DNA of 64,000 nucleotides, from contig NC_092203.1 of assembly GCF_043641665.1 (NCBI RefSeq), positions 8,347,067 through 8,411,066 on the forward strand. Reading direction: 5' to 3'. This document shows, in pieces, positions 25,537 through 38,064 of the stretch (the first letter of the stretch is position 1; each line of letters begins with the position of its first letter). Under the pieces are notes generated by a model, which did no database searches, was not told the origin of the DNA, and saw nothing but the letters and a program-made list of their open reading frames with translations. The DNA is from Enoplosus armatus (lineage: Eukaryota; Chordata; Actinopteri; Centrarchiformes; Enoplosidae). A program made the position numbers and the translations under genes.

Positions 25537-25537
<1 letters not shown>
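24624..25537. other. intergenic sequence
   Basis: Contains a short GT run near 24,739-24,757. Otherwise nothing recognisable. Confidence 0.65.

Positions 25538-25599
<62 letters not shown>
25538..25599 (+). repeat. (CA)n microsatellite
   Basis: Uninterrupted CA run of about 31 units. Confidence 0.97.
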
Positions 25600-25601
<2 letters not shown>

Positions 25602-26102
25602 GAATGGAAATGGATTTGCACTGGGAGCCTCTCGGGGGCAATATGACGATGGATGCAAAGTAAAACATTTCCAGATCCCCTCTGAGCTTCTGCTGCGGAA
25701 AAAAAACATGAATTTAGATTTACACTTATATCCCTGCTGGATCATCTCACTGGCCACACACACAAAAAACAACATGAGCATGGATTTGAATCAGGACAAA
25801 AAAAAAAAAACCCACTAACACACTTTGCAGGCAGATACACAAACACACACACAGGAGCATGGATTTCTCTCTGGGGCCTGAGGGACCGATCTTAGCCTCT
25901 TAATGACGACGGAGCCAGAGAGACGGCTTTACTATGGTGGGGAGGGATGAGAGAGGGCAGCGCTGATGGACGTTTTCACTACAAACACACACACACAGTC
26001 AGCAGAAAATAAAAAATAATCAATAACAGTATTACTGAGGCACAGAAAGTCCTGATCTTCTCTCTTTTCCGCTCTCCACTATTCTAATATCATTCAATCG
26101 AT

Positions 26103-26128
26103 ACACACACACACACACACACACACAC
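26103..26128 (+). repeat. (CA)n microsatellite
   Basis: CA run of about 13 units. Confidence 0.95.
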
Positions 26129-27073
26129 GGACACAATTGTGCGTGTCAAGAGAGAGAGGAGAGTCATCGGTGATACCGTAACACACTCCCAGAGAGACTC
26201 TCCTGTTAGAAAGGGTCAAATGCACAAAAAAAAACAGACACACACAAACATCGCTCGCCATCTTAACCATTACTTAGTTGCCATGACAACAATCCACACC
26301 CTTTAGCCTATGAAGACAGCAGTCAGACAAGTTCATTTAGTGTGTGTGTGTAAGATTAGAGGCATCCATATGATGATGAGATTATTGAAGCTGAGCAATG
26401 AAAGAACAAGATGTCATCAGCATCTGCCATCACTCTCTGTTTAACTTTCTATTCTATCTATCTGTATATATATTCTTCTCTCTTTTTCTTCATTTTGTAG
26501 TATCCCTTATTATTTTTACTTAATGTAATTATCTTTATCTTGAATTGCATGATGTTTTTAGGCGAGGTATAAGATCTTAGCATCCTTGCTCTCCTGTGTA
26601 AGCTCTTGTTTCCTTTTAATGAATGGATATCTGAGTATATGTAGGTAAAAGTGTGTTTGTATTCATCCACTCATCTCGATTGAGCGATGTATTGACACTG
26701 ATTCATGCTCAAGGTCTGTATATACTGTATATCGTATGTATTTATTTCAATCTCCTTTCAACAGCCTTGAATATCAGGAATATATTTGTGGACTATAGTC
26801 TGTTGCAGGTTGCTCGTTCAGTCCGATCATTGCAGGATTTGCAGGATGCTTTAACATTATGTGGTTACTTGAGGTAAACAACCACATTTACAGCTGACGA
26901 GGAATAAACATAATTTATGCTGTGTCACAGTATCAGTGAAATATAATCAAAAATGAACGTCTTGTGACATTATGTATTGATTTCTTTTCCCCTCCCTGCT
27001 GTCTCTCCAGCTCTCCTCCCATCTGTCTGTCTGCCTGTCACTCATTTACACACTCTTGTGAATGAAGCCATGA

Positions 27074-27076
<3 letters not shown>
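26129..27076. other. intergenic sequence
   Basis: AT-rich sequence without a recognisable gene or element. Confidence 0.65.

Positions 27077-27144
<68 letters not shown>
27077..27144 (+). repeat. (CA)n microsatellite, longest in the window
   Basis: Uninterrupted CA run of about 34 units. Smaller CA motifs follow near 27,230-27,255. Confidence 0.97.
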
Positions 27145-27146
<2 letters not shown>

Positions 27147-27849
27147 CAGCAGCACAGCATGTCGTATGGTGTGGGCAGCTGACATTTCACAGCAAGCAAT
27201 CTGCCAGTCAGAGTTGGATGCTCTCACACGAACACACACTAATACACACACTCATACATGTAAATCTTGTCAGCGAATGTGGGATTTGTTTACTCGATCG
27301 AGCACACGTGTGCGCTGAATTCACATTACATAACACTTCATTCCCTGCTCTGAGTTTCTGCCATTTAGTTATCCATGTGTGCAATGAATCACCATGCTGC
27401 CACACTTTAATATAGCATGCACGCGCGACCTGTTATGTAACAATCCAATCATCATGTAATTAATAACTGCCGTTGCTTCATGTGTGCACAAAATACGTGA
27501 CGTGTCAGAGAGTGATGTGATGTGAAGTGATGGCGGCTGACATATCACCTCATGATAAACACACTGTTACAAAAAAATCAAGCATGTTTAATGTAATACA
27601 TGTGCGATGGAGATACATTTTGGATGTAAAAGCGTGTCCACAATGGCATTATGTAAAATTATTTCTGAGACAGAACAAAAACAAATATTATGGCTTCAGT
27701 TTCAGCAATTGTGTATATTTGTTTGATGTTATATTCAAACATAATATATAATTATAATAAATAATGTACAATAAAAATCCACTTTCCCCAACTCCAGTTC
27801 TATAATATTTTCCTACATTTCCCAGAATGCATTTCAACAATCTTCTCGT

Positions 27850-28045
27850 GGCTTGAACTACATGCTAACATACTCACAATGACTAAGCTAACATCCAGAT
27901 GTTTAACAGGTAGAATGTTTACTTATTTTAGCTTGTTAGCATGCTAACACATTTAACATTTGCTAATTAGCACTAAACACAAAGTACAGCTGAGGCTGAT
28001 GGGAATGATATTAGTTTTGCATTAATTTCTTCAGCCCAAAAGCAA
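27850..28045 (-). repeat. teleost interspersed repeat, copy 2 (inverted relative to copy 1)
   Basis: Read on the minus strand it runs AACTAATATCATTCCCATCA, then GTACTTTGTGTTTAGTGCTA, TGTTAGCATGCTAACAAGC and GTTAAACATCTGGATGTTAG. These blocks belong to the same repeat family as copy 1 at 19,797-19,970. Confidence 0.65.
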
Positions 28046-29145
28046 AGTATTAGACAAATACAACAGCAGTTCTTTCAAACTGCTAACCACTTAACCCTTG
28101 TTTTAAGCTGCCTTCAAGTCATGTGAGCGCACATGAATGAGTAGAAAGGCCAACATGAATGTAATCCTATACACTTATCTTTATTGTTAAACTTAAAAGA
28201 AGGACTTTGTGCCTTTCAGTATTTAATCCACTTCTGCTGGTCATGTGGGCTTAAGATATTTAATGCAGTTTAGCAAAAGTTCAATCAAGAAGAGTACTCC
28301 ATTCAGTCCCTTATGCCTTCATTCATTACTCACTCGCGGCTACACCTCTTTGCAGATATCCATTCATAATTTCAAGTCAAACCTACATTAAGTCTCACCC
28401 ACACTGTAACACACAAAAGTAAATAATGAGTAGTACTCTTATTGTAGTGTAATAACTCTGCAATAACTACTACTACGTCCCTTGTAACTGCATTGCATTC
28501 TGGTCTTTTACTCTTTCTAGAACATCAAAATTGTCAATTACAGCTGGAATAGAAATATATAAACACACGTAAAGTCATATTGTCTATGTTGGGATTGAGT
28601 TCAAATGACAAGAAGGTCTCGCACATGTTGTTATACAAGCATATAAGCATGGCCGTGTCTGTTACTACTATTTCCTACATGGACAAAATGTACAGTGCAT
28701 GCCAAATCTGATATCGTCAAATTGTCAGAATCCGGATGTTTTTGAAAGTCAGAGCAAAAGCTGCAGCAGGAAGAAATTGAGTTTTTAGATTTTCTGCCAG
28801 ACTTGTAAAATTGCTAAATTGAGACTGAGTGTGCACGTGTGTGTCTGCACGTGATAGGTGTAAAGGTAACCATGGCAATCAGATAGCAGGAGTGGCAAAG
28901 GATGTTTTTAGAAACAGTCTAATGAGAGAAGAAAATTATTATCTGTCCTGTCTCTCACACACACAGATAGACTCACACTCACACACACACACTGGAAACA
29001 CTGACATGGCAGATACTTCCTTTCTCTCTTCTTTTTGCTGAATGGACACTGACAGAATACACCTCATCTGCCTGTGTGTGTGTGTATTTGTGTGTTTTCC
29101 TTCGAGTGTTGCTAAGAGCCATTATGTTGACAATGTGCCACACAA

Positions 29146-29150
<5 letters not shown>
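28046..29150. other. intergenic sequence
   Basis: No gene or RNA recognised. Short CA motifs occur near 28,957-28,991. Confidence 0.65.

Positions 29151-29204
<54 letters not shown>
29151..29204 (+). repeat. (GT)n microsatellite
   Basis: GT run of about 27 units. Confidence 0.97.
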
Positions 29205-29207
<3 letters not shown>

Positions 29208-29400
29208 CACGCACCATCGCCTAGAGGAAGCCAGAGTTTCGCGCTATCATTATCTCATCGGAGCTGCAAGTTGCTGAGAAGTGAGCCAACTTCGTCTTTA
29301 ATGAAACAGTGAGGAGAGAGGAAGAGGAAACAAGGTGAATGTGAAGAGGAAGTTCAAAATCAAAAGACTGGAGGAGAAAATGTAATGAATGTGTGGGTAC

Positions 29401-29423
29401 ATATATATATATATATATATATA
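29401..29423 (+). repeat. (AT)n microsatellite
   Basis: AT run of about 11 units. Confidence 0.93.
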
Positions 29424-30885
29424 ATGAGATTCCACAAAATATGACACAACTAATGACCATCATCCATAATGTTCAGCTGCAGCTGTGTAATTTTTCTGGG
29501 GATGAAAATTGAATTTGACATTGTCAGGATCATCCGCATTAATGTTCTAGAAATCTATTTCTGTTTCCGTCACTAAAGACGTGTTTTAACTAAAAATATT
29601 CCAGCCAAATGAATGCAAAGTTAAACTGATGAAGGTAAGTTGGCTGTTACATCCACAGACGGAATAATTTCCTGACTCTGTAAGCATACCCGCAGGATCT
29701 TTATTAGTTTTACAGTTATGGATAAAACCTGATTCTCATTTGATGGCAGAAATCCCAGATCTGGACCGCCACCAGCAGTTAATCGAATTATTCAAGGCCA
29801 ATCCAGCCAAACAAATTCATAGAAAAGAGATATCCTGCTGACAGACACACTAGTGGGTGAAAATACAGCAGGTCACGTAGTCCTGCATGTAGGTGAAACT
29901 TGAAGTTTAAGAGGAGTGAATTACCTCTTCAAAACATAAACCATCTTTTTTAAAAACATGGCTGAGTAGCTGATTTTCCCTTTGCTTTTGTTTATGTGTA
30001 TTTGATTGGAGCTGTTTGGAGTTTTTTTTTGTCAATCAGAGCCGCAGTTGAAATTAATGAGCTAACCCCCAGGCCTTACAGAAAGTCAATTAAGTATTAA
30101 GAATTGTACCGCAACATTACATTGTAGATTATGTTAATTTCTTACACTGTATAAATGTTTTTGTTGATTTTATGCTTTATTATGTCAAAACACGGCACTA
30201 CAGAATGGGACTGACAGCTTCAGTTAAGTGTCTGAGTCAGCAGGGATATTCAATAAATAATGCAGCAGTATTGATGTTAAACAATCTTTATGGGTTAGTG
30301 GCTAAACAGCACTTTAGGTTGTATTTTGTGTGTATTTTTTTACTGACTCTGGATTTCATCAGTGCTCTGAATTAGGTGAGCGTTAAAAGGTGAATTTTTT
30401 CTTTGATAACAGTTTAGTTGTAACAATTACAAACCTTTACAAATGACTTGGTTTGTTAACGCCATCACAAAACATGTTTTCAATGTGGGAGGCAACAAAA
30501 GCTGGCAACTTGAGTGGAAAAACAAGACAACCAGGTTATTGTTGAAAGACGTGATGTGATTAGTTTTACTCAGGTAAAGGAGGAAAAACAGCAACAACTG
30601 AATTTGTGAGGTGTATATGTGAAGCAGAAAGGAAAGTAAGGGTTCATGCGGAGGACACGTTTGCTAGCGCGTGCACACAGACACACAAAACTGTTGCCAC
30701 GGTAACAGCAGCTCCAGCATCAGGACGTGAGCCTTAAATAACCCTTGTCTATATCTGTCAGTCTGGCGGTCTTGTCTGTCTATCAATTCTCAACTGAGCA
30801 TCTTTATACATCCAAATAAGTTTGGTCCCTGTAGCAAAACTTTTTCACCTCATAGGAATCAGAGATCATTTCCACACTAATGCTT
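29424..30885. other. intergenic sequence
   Basis: Unique-looking non-coding sequence. Nothing recognisable. Confidence 0.65.
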
Positions 30886-30915
30886 AATAATATAATAATA
30901 ATAATAATAATAATA
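30886..30915 (+). repeat. (TAA)n trinucleotide repeat
   Basis: About ten TAA units with one interruption. Confidence 0.92.
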
Positions 30916-31455
30916 CAGACTATACAGCTTCATTCTACTCTGAGGATGGAGGCCAAAATACTGAGAAAAACTAGAAACTGAAAAACCATTCTGTATGTAA
31001 CAGGCATGTTTGTTAGAACACACATTGCAGCCTGCTTTTACCTCAATTATTCTGTCTCTCTCACACACACTCGTTACATAACCTGCCACTAATTAGAGAC
31101 ATCAGTTAATTAAGGCCAACTAACCGCATGGGCTTCACAATGAGCAGCTGTGTATGTTTGTGAGCATGTGACTGACATGTATAAGTGACATAGTTCAACA
31201 CATGCCGCCCAGGGGCACACAGACATACATCTCCTTTTGAAATCTACTAATTGTGTTAGCCTCCCTCTCAAAGGAAAGGTGTGAGATAAAGCGAGAGCAG
31301 ACGCAAAAACACGAGAGAGGAAGTGAGAGCGTCAAAGAGCGAGAGGAGACAGATCAGCTGATGTAAAGGGTCAGTGTGTACAGCAGATGGTTGCCAGTGG
31401 CGACCCAGTGATGTGACGGCATCTCCTGCTCTCCTCACATCTGTCAAAACATCCC

Positions 31456-31475
31456 TGTGTGTGTGTGTGTGTGTG
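31456..31475 (+). repeat. (GT)n microsatellite
   Basis: GT run of about 10 units. Confidence 0.92.
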
Positions 31476-31899
31476 ATCGTATGTACTTTACATCCACATC
31501 TGCCTCTCAAGCCCTTCGTACATTACGTGACTCTGCTTGAGTGTAAATGTGTGTTGTGAATCGCTCTCATCTCTGCTGCATTAACGGCAGCTGACCTACA
31601 GCAACAACACACACTTTATTCACTGAACTTGCATCAGTGAACTGTGACTATTTACAACAATGTGAAATGTAGTGCATTTCAAGTAGTGCAATATCAAGCC
31701 AAGACCTCAAACAAACTGTATATTAATATTAATAATATTCATGACTAGCACAGAGGTCCAATAAGACAGAGCCACTCGTTCAGATCAGGCAGGCCATTCC
31801 TCACAAACAACCCCCCTCCAGGTTTCCCCATCATTGCCCACATGTCACTGCGGGTGGTGGGCCCACAGCGTTGCATGCGCCGACCGTGCATGCAGCCTG

Positions 31900-32003
31900 T
31901 TAGAGTCGCTCCTGTTTGTTTTCTTATTTTTTCTTACTTTTCTCCTTTATTGTGGCATTTCCCCCCGGGGAACAATAAAGTATTTCTGATTGTGATTCTG
32001 AAG
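31900..32003 (+). mobile_element. LINE 3' tail remnant (L2/CR1-like)
   Basis: The segment TTTATTGTGGCATTTCC..CCGGGGAACAATAAAGTATTTC followed by TGATTGTGATTCTG has the form of fish L2/CR1-type LINE 3' ends, where an AATAAAGTATT signal is followed by short TGATTC-type tail repeats. Only the 3' UTR end is present, with no reverse-transcriptase coding sequence, so it is a 5'-truncated dead insertion. Confidence 0.6.
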
Positions 32004-32799
32004 TTCTTTCAGGCTGTGCCCGAACGCGCCCCATGGGTCACAAGATGCTCGACGGCCTCCCAGGTCTGGATCCAGGAGTTTTCCCCAGTTATCAGATTTA
32101 ATGGATAAACTACATTTTACATCTTATTTGAGCAGCTACCGACAGACATTCAGCCAGTCGAAACAATTTGTGTCAATTTCTTGCAGCTATTGGTTATCAA
32201 CTTTGACACACGAGATGAGAAAATGAGAAAAAGATGTATTACAAACTTAACTGATTGATCCACACAGTTGTTCAGAGAGGAAAGAGAAGATGCAGAGCAG
32301 CACTCCTCTGCCCCCTATCAGCTGTGTGTGTTTTCTCATCAGGGAGCCCTTCTTTTCACGTTGCTCCACATCTGCTTCTGATCATGAAAAGTAATGCAAT
32401 ATTTATCCAATACAACATCTGACTCTCATTATTAAAACAAATACAATATGGAGCTGACTTAAAGGCCAAATCCGCAGATCGGAGTGTATCAGCTTTACGC
32501 AGCAGAACACAAAATACAGGTCTGAGTTTACACACAATACAAACTGTCGAGAGCTTTGGAGTGAGATCTTAACCCCCCTGCTGTGAGCTCAGTCATCAAG
32601 AGCAACTTTTGATTAAATGTAAACAAGAGAATAAGTCCTCCTACTGATGCACAAGGATGTAAATACAAACCTTAGAGATTGAAAAGATTACAGGATTTAT
32701 TACTTTAAAAACAAACTAAACTGTTGCCCTGCCATTGTAGTCCAAACCCTGGGAATGGAACATTTTGAATGATGCACTGGCTGGCGGTTTGAGGTGGGA

Positions 32800-32935
32800 A
32801 TATGAGAAGTGCTGGCTAGAGGTAGAGATTAGAGAGACTCTCCTGTAACCTGAAGGTCACATGTTTGAGCCCCATGACAGTTATATGTCCTGTCAAAGCA
32901 GAGAGAAGTCCAAGGTCAGAAAATAAAGAGAAAGC
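32800..32935 (+). mobile_element. degenerate tRNA-derived SINE
   Basis: GGCTAGAGGTAGAGA (about 32,814-32,828) resembles an A box, and AACCTGAAGGTCACATGTTT plus GAGCCCC (32,848-32,874) is a good match to a T-arm/B box. A TGTCCTGTCAAAGCAGAGAG tail and an AATAAAG motif follow. It is decayed and lacks a full tRNA fold. Confidence 0.5.
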
Positions 32936-35900
32936 TAGCATTATTCTATATTTTTCTTATTGTCAACAATTCTTTACTGTCCCATAGTCTCTAAATACTT
33001 TCTAACCTCCCTACCCTGTTTGTGGCAACTAGCCCCTTCAATCCTGAAGATGTAAATGTTTAACTATATAGTTTCATTTATTTCGTTAAAACGGACCATG
33101 AGGTGAGATTGTTTTGTCAACTGCTATTTCCAGGGTCTAGAATGAACTCTGAGCCTTAAATGTTAAGCCAGTATGAACAAGTGTTCAGAAAAAGTGGAAA
33201 TGTTAACATCTACATGTACATTTCCATGACAGCTGGAAAACTCCTGCTGATGCAGATCATGTGATATGATCAGAGGACCCAGAACAACCACGAAATGGAC
33301 CTGGAGGTAAGATTGTTTAGTCAACTGTTAAGTAATTTCCAAAAACAGCTGGGCGCAGTAGTTTTAATAAACTTCACTCAAACAAGATTCAATTGTGCAT
33401 TTGTTGGGGACTATTTCCAGCTGCAGATTAAAACACATTCAGGGCCAACGCCAGCGGCACTCCGACCATTTGGTATTTTTTGGACCTTGAAATTCACTTT
33501 GCCCATCTGGTCTTAGACATTGCGGTGAGAGGAGACGTCTCAGAGCCACGTCTGTTTCTGGTACTCTGGTGATTTGATCAACAACAGCAAACTAAATACT
33601 GGGAGCAAATATGCAGAAATGATCGTGACTAGTTAGAATGCTTTCATTTTTTGTCTTTTTATTTCTTCTTATTAAGAAAAATATAGAATATCACCAGCCT
33701 TGTTTATCCAATACCTTGATAGCTTGTTTGATTTTATTAAGTACCACTGCTATACTCCACAGACCCGTCTCCACAGCTAGAAAATGTCAGTTTCCCACAG
33801 GCAGACCGAACAAGGATAATACATTTCCAATCAATCATTTTAAAAAAGCAGCTTTTACCACAATAAAAATGATTTCAGAGCACTAAAACCAAATCTGGGA
33901 CACTAAATCTGTTGTCTGAGCTAAAATTATTCTCAGGAGAAAAAAATCTAATAATAATAAAACTTGTGCTTGAATACATGTACTCCTCTATCTGCCTCGC
34001 ACACATACACACAGATGTTGTTTATATATTTTTAAAAAAAGCCCTCCTCCTGTCTTTCCCAGAATCCCTTGTTGTTTCTCCCAGCATGCTTGCAGGTTGC
34101 AGGGAGAAGGAGGAGGAGCTAAAATGTCAGAGGTCATCTGACAGAAATGTTTGATCTTTCTTTTCCATCTCTGCACGTCTCTCTCTCTCGTCTCTCTCTA
34201 TCATCTACCACCTCTCCACCTCCCCCTTTTTCCTCTCAGTATACGTTCTTCTCTTTGGAGGGATGAGGTTCTGCGCTCAAATGTGTACGTGCGCTTTAAC
34301 ATCCTTCTTCTAGTCTCTGGGGTAATAATCGTTTTAACCCTGGGACGGAAATGTTTTCACAGATTTCCAATAAAACAGCCATCCCACTTGACAAATAGCA
34401 ATTTCATGGGAAAAAGTAGAATCTGCAAACAAAGTACTGATTTTATGCAATTGAACTGCTATAATATATAAGTTTTTCATAATTTTTGTCATCTGACCTC
34501 CTTCATTGACTTACATTTGTTCTTAAAGGACAATGGGTCACTTATTGGACACTTATCCATGATTGGAAAAATTATTATACTTTTTTTCTTCTGACGACAT
34601 CATTTCTATTTTTGATTATCGTTTAATCTGGATGTCAGCTGTTATAAATGTTTTCAATATGAGTTCTTATATGTCATGAACAACACTTGAGAAATAATGT
34701 GATGCTTCAATGACCACTGAACATCTCATTTAGGGAGGTCAGCAAACCTGTAGAGTTTACCTTGATTTTGTGTCTTAAAATAAATCTCTAGCTCCATCTA
34801 GTGGACAATTTTGTGCAAGACAGCTATAGGGGAGGGGTGACTGCTTGATGGTTTTTAATCCAGGGTCATGCACTGTATGCACCAAAAGGTTTTAATTTCA
34901 TAATCATCCTCAAACTAAATTGGCATGATGATATTTTCCTCCCTGTGATGATATATTTACCTGGACAGGCTACGCAATTTTATTCTTTCCTTTTCAGCCT
35001 GAATCCCACCAGGCTGATCATCATGTTCAGCATGTTAGGTTTTTGTCTCTAGATAATGATGAACATAGCTTGAACAGCATGCACTGTTTTGTTTTGAAAC
35101 TTATTATAGAAATAGAGCAAACTCCACTTCACTGGAAATAGCTTGATTAAACTGAGAAAAGGTTTCCTTGATTTCAAACGGGGTTGATTGACATCCTGTT
35201 TAAGAAGCCTGCAGTCTCTGTCAATCCTCTTCAGCTTTTGATATTGAAACCCAATCTCAGGACAAGAGCAGCACTGTGCTTTTGATTCCTGGTGCGGTCA
35301 TTGTACCTAACAGCTGCAGGGATGACTGCATGGATGAGAATGTCAGAGGTACCAGCAGCCTTAAATGGAGCCACTTGTGTGGTGTGAGTCCTCCAAATGA
35401 CTCCTATTCATTTAGCAAATTGTTTACTGACACACACTTGTTAGTGGAGGTTATTTGTTTTCATTAACTTTAAAATGACTCAATATCTGTACATTTCTCC
35501 GGCTTATACTTCTGTCCTTCAGCACACCTGTGAGATGGTATGCAAAGAGCGTGAAGTCAGCAACCGTCACAAAGGGATCGAAGCTATGCGACCTGCACTG
35601 AAGGTCGAATATCTATGACGACAGTTTGCAGTGTGTATCAGTGGCTTTGGCTGTCGGAAACACTCCACTTGAAGAGATAGCTTCGAGAGCTATGTCTGAG
35701 AATGCACACGACGAGCGTCAACTCCGGATTCAAATCTGTCATGGTGGGAGGCCATTGTTAGCTGTGTAAGTACAGGTACTCGCTGGGGGAAATACAAAAT
35801 GCAAAAACAACACATTTTAAAGACTTAGTGTCCATCTATCCGTCCACTCTGATATCTCATATATATCTTTCCCCACAACTTGGAGAGCTGACTGATTTTG

Positions 35901-36187
35901 GTCAAATGTTCTGGCATCTAACTTCTACAGCATCTTATTTGAAATGCTGAAGAGACATTAAAACTGTTTCCTAACACCCTGATAGTGAGGATTTCACTTT
36001 ACCAGATCATAATGGGCAATCATGTCCTTATCAGTATCCCATACATCACTGAGAACAGTCTCAGCTTACACAGAGGCTAACATGCCATTGCTGTACTGAT
36101 CTTAAAAGATTTTATAACAACTCTAGTTTCTGTTCATTCTTTAGATCAGTGGGCCACACAAATCTTACTGATGGGACTGTAATTTGA
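32936..36187. other. intergenic sequence upstream of obsl1
   Basis: Mostly unique AT-rich sequence. It holds a locally duplicated ~42-nt block (33,093-33,133 and 33,298-33,340) and a possible degraded CTCF motif in reverse orientation (34,791-34,806). No coding exon is recognised. Confidence 0.6.
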
Positions 36188-36885
36188 CTATTTATGGGTC
36201 AGCATGACTCAAGACTCGAGGATCTCCAGCAGGTGGGGTGTCCTTTCTCTTCTGAGGTTTAACTCAGGATATCTGTTGAGCTGAGTGATCCATCGCAGAG
36301 TCGGGCCTCTATCTTTAGTGAGCCATGGTCTGTGAATGGAGGGCCTAACTTTATCTGGCCCACTGTCATCGAAGCTGCTGTTATTTTTAGGGGGTGGCTT
36401 GCAGTGGCAGCAGCTGCGAAAGCATTTAATGCCCACCCACCCCCCATTCCAACTCTGACTCTCTCACTCTTTAGCAGTTGGACAATGACAGTATCAGAGC
36501 TGACGTATAAACCAAGCACTCAGCTGAAAGACAGTGGTTATTTTCCTCTCTGCCACCTGCGTCAAACCAAGGGGACACAATCAAGAGATGATAGCTGTGA
36601 CTATGGGTTTGAGTTTGAATGGAAGATTTTTCTCACTTGCTTTCACTCTCAGTGACCAGGAGGTGTGTCAAATGTGAGACAGGAACAAGAGCTGAGGAGT
36701 CTCACAGAGCTTCATGAATGTTCTACAGAGCAACAGAAGGAAGCCATTTCTACGAGTCAAATAATTATTTAAAGAAGGGCCAAAGGTCATATGAATTAAC
36801 GAATGCCAGCTTGAACGTTTTGAGGACATAATTTCAACATCACAACAGTGACAGAATGCTTTAAAGAGAGCGACTCATAGGAGCG
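36188..36885 (+). promoter_or_regulatory. obsl1: candidate muscle promoter and first non-coding exon of obsl1
   Basis: Within 340 nt there are a CArG-like box (CTATTTATGG, 36,188-36,197), a MEF2 consensus (TTATTTTTAG, 36,381-36,390), two CAGCTG E-boxes (36,411-36,416 and 36,521-36,526) and a TATAAA (36,506-36,511). A consensus splice donor (GCG|GTAAGT) at 36,885/36,886 could end a 5' UTR exon spliced to the acceptor at 37,974. The motifs are seen; the promoter role is inferred from obsl1 being a striated-muscle gene and from spacing. Confidence 0.4.
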
Positions 36886-37974
36886 GTAAGTTTATCTTTT
36901 GACTGTTTTTAATGGATAAAAGAAAATGGAATAGAAAAGGTTCAGTTTTCTGGTAAAATTTACGAGCTGCACTATGTTCATTTCCTGTCTTACGTTATAT
37001 GTCTGCTTCTTGACATTCAGGCCTTCTTAAGTAAAATAATTTCCATCCATGTTCCAACAAAACGCTCAATAAGTAGCTGAGTCTGTCATCTTTACTGATC
37101 ATAAGACTTTAGAAATCACTGACATGCTAACCGAAGAGCTATCTTCTAGCCAAGACATGAGAACATGACTTCATGTTGCATGCTGTTTAGAGGATGTGCA
37201 TCAGATAGGACAGTGTGTGCGTCATACAGCAGGGATGGTTGCAATTCTTACTGGCAAAAGAAAGATGGTGACAACAAGAGGGAAACAAATGAGAGCATGG
37301 GAGAGAATAATGTTTTCCACTGGCTGCTACAAGATTAAACTATATGCAAAAAACCTTTATCAAGCAAGAGGAATTTAGCTTTAAATAATGAATGAGGTGC
37401 AGACAACATGACAACAATGCAACAATTCAGAGACAATACATGCTCCATACATACATACACTAATGGGTCAATTTTATCTTAGTTAGTTACTGCAGACAGT
37501 TTGCGTGCTATATGACACATGGTCTCTGGTGTCTTTTTTTGGACAGACTACTTTATAAATACACTCTTCAATGAGTTACAGCACCAGCTGTGAGACAACC
37601 GAGAGTGGTTTACGTTTGCTTAAAACCTACTTTACTAAACCACCAAGCATGTGATAAACACCTTACTAAACCTCAGTTAAGCCTGGGTAACTAGCCTAAG
37701 TATTTTGAATATTTGAAACATTTTAATACACTCCTCAATGAATCATCTAAATCAGAAACCTGATCACAAAATAGTCCTTTTTAGACACATTCCAGATTTA
37801 CTGTAAAAAATATCTCATATTTGATATGCAGTCATCTGGTTCAGTTAAGTTATCAACAGAAATGTAATGAGGACAATGTGTCACAGTCAAAACAAGAGGT
37901 CAAGAGGTCTGGGCAAGTTCGGCAGAGTTTTAGTTTGAGACTAACCATCGAACCACATTTTCTTTACCTTACAG

Positions 37975-38064
37975 CTCCTTCAGCAAAGATAAGAGGCTCT
38001 AATCAAGGCGATCCCGCAGCAAAAGAAATTGCTTCATTTAAACCGAAGAGAGGGTGACATCATC
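37975..38064 (+). other. obsl1: 5' UTR part of the first coding exon of obsl1
   Basis: A polypyrimidine tract and TTACAG acceptor end at 37,974, followed by 90 nt without an ATG before the predicted start at 38,065. The acceptor implies at least one upstream non-coding exon. Confidence 0.6.

Noticed and set aside
25513..25818. ORFs with long His-Thr or Cys-Val repeats
   Set aside because: They are translations of the (CA)n/(GT)n microsatellites here and at other CA/GT runs, not genes.
32800..32935. tRNA gene
   Set aside because: B box is good but the acceptor stem and anticodon arm do not form; fits a decayed SINE better.
36188..36436. Minus-strand ORFs near 36.2-36.5 kb as an extra gene
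   Set aside because: Short, low-similarity frames overlapping the candidate obsl1 promoter; no splice sites join them to other exons.
38029..38064. In-frame upstream extension of the obsl1 reading frame (12 codons)
   Set aside because: It would need to start at TTG. The first ATG is at 38,065 in a strong context and matches the MDIFGGAPR start I know from fish obsl1.
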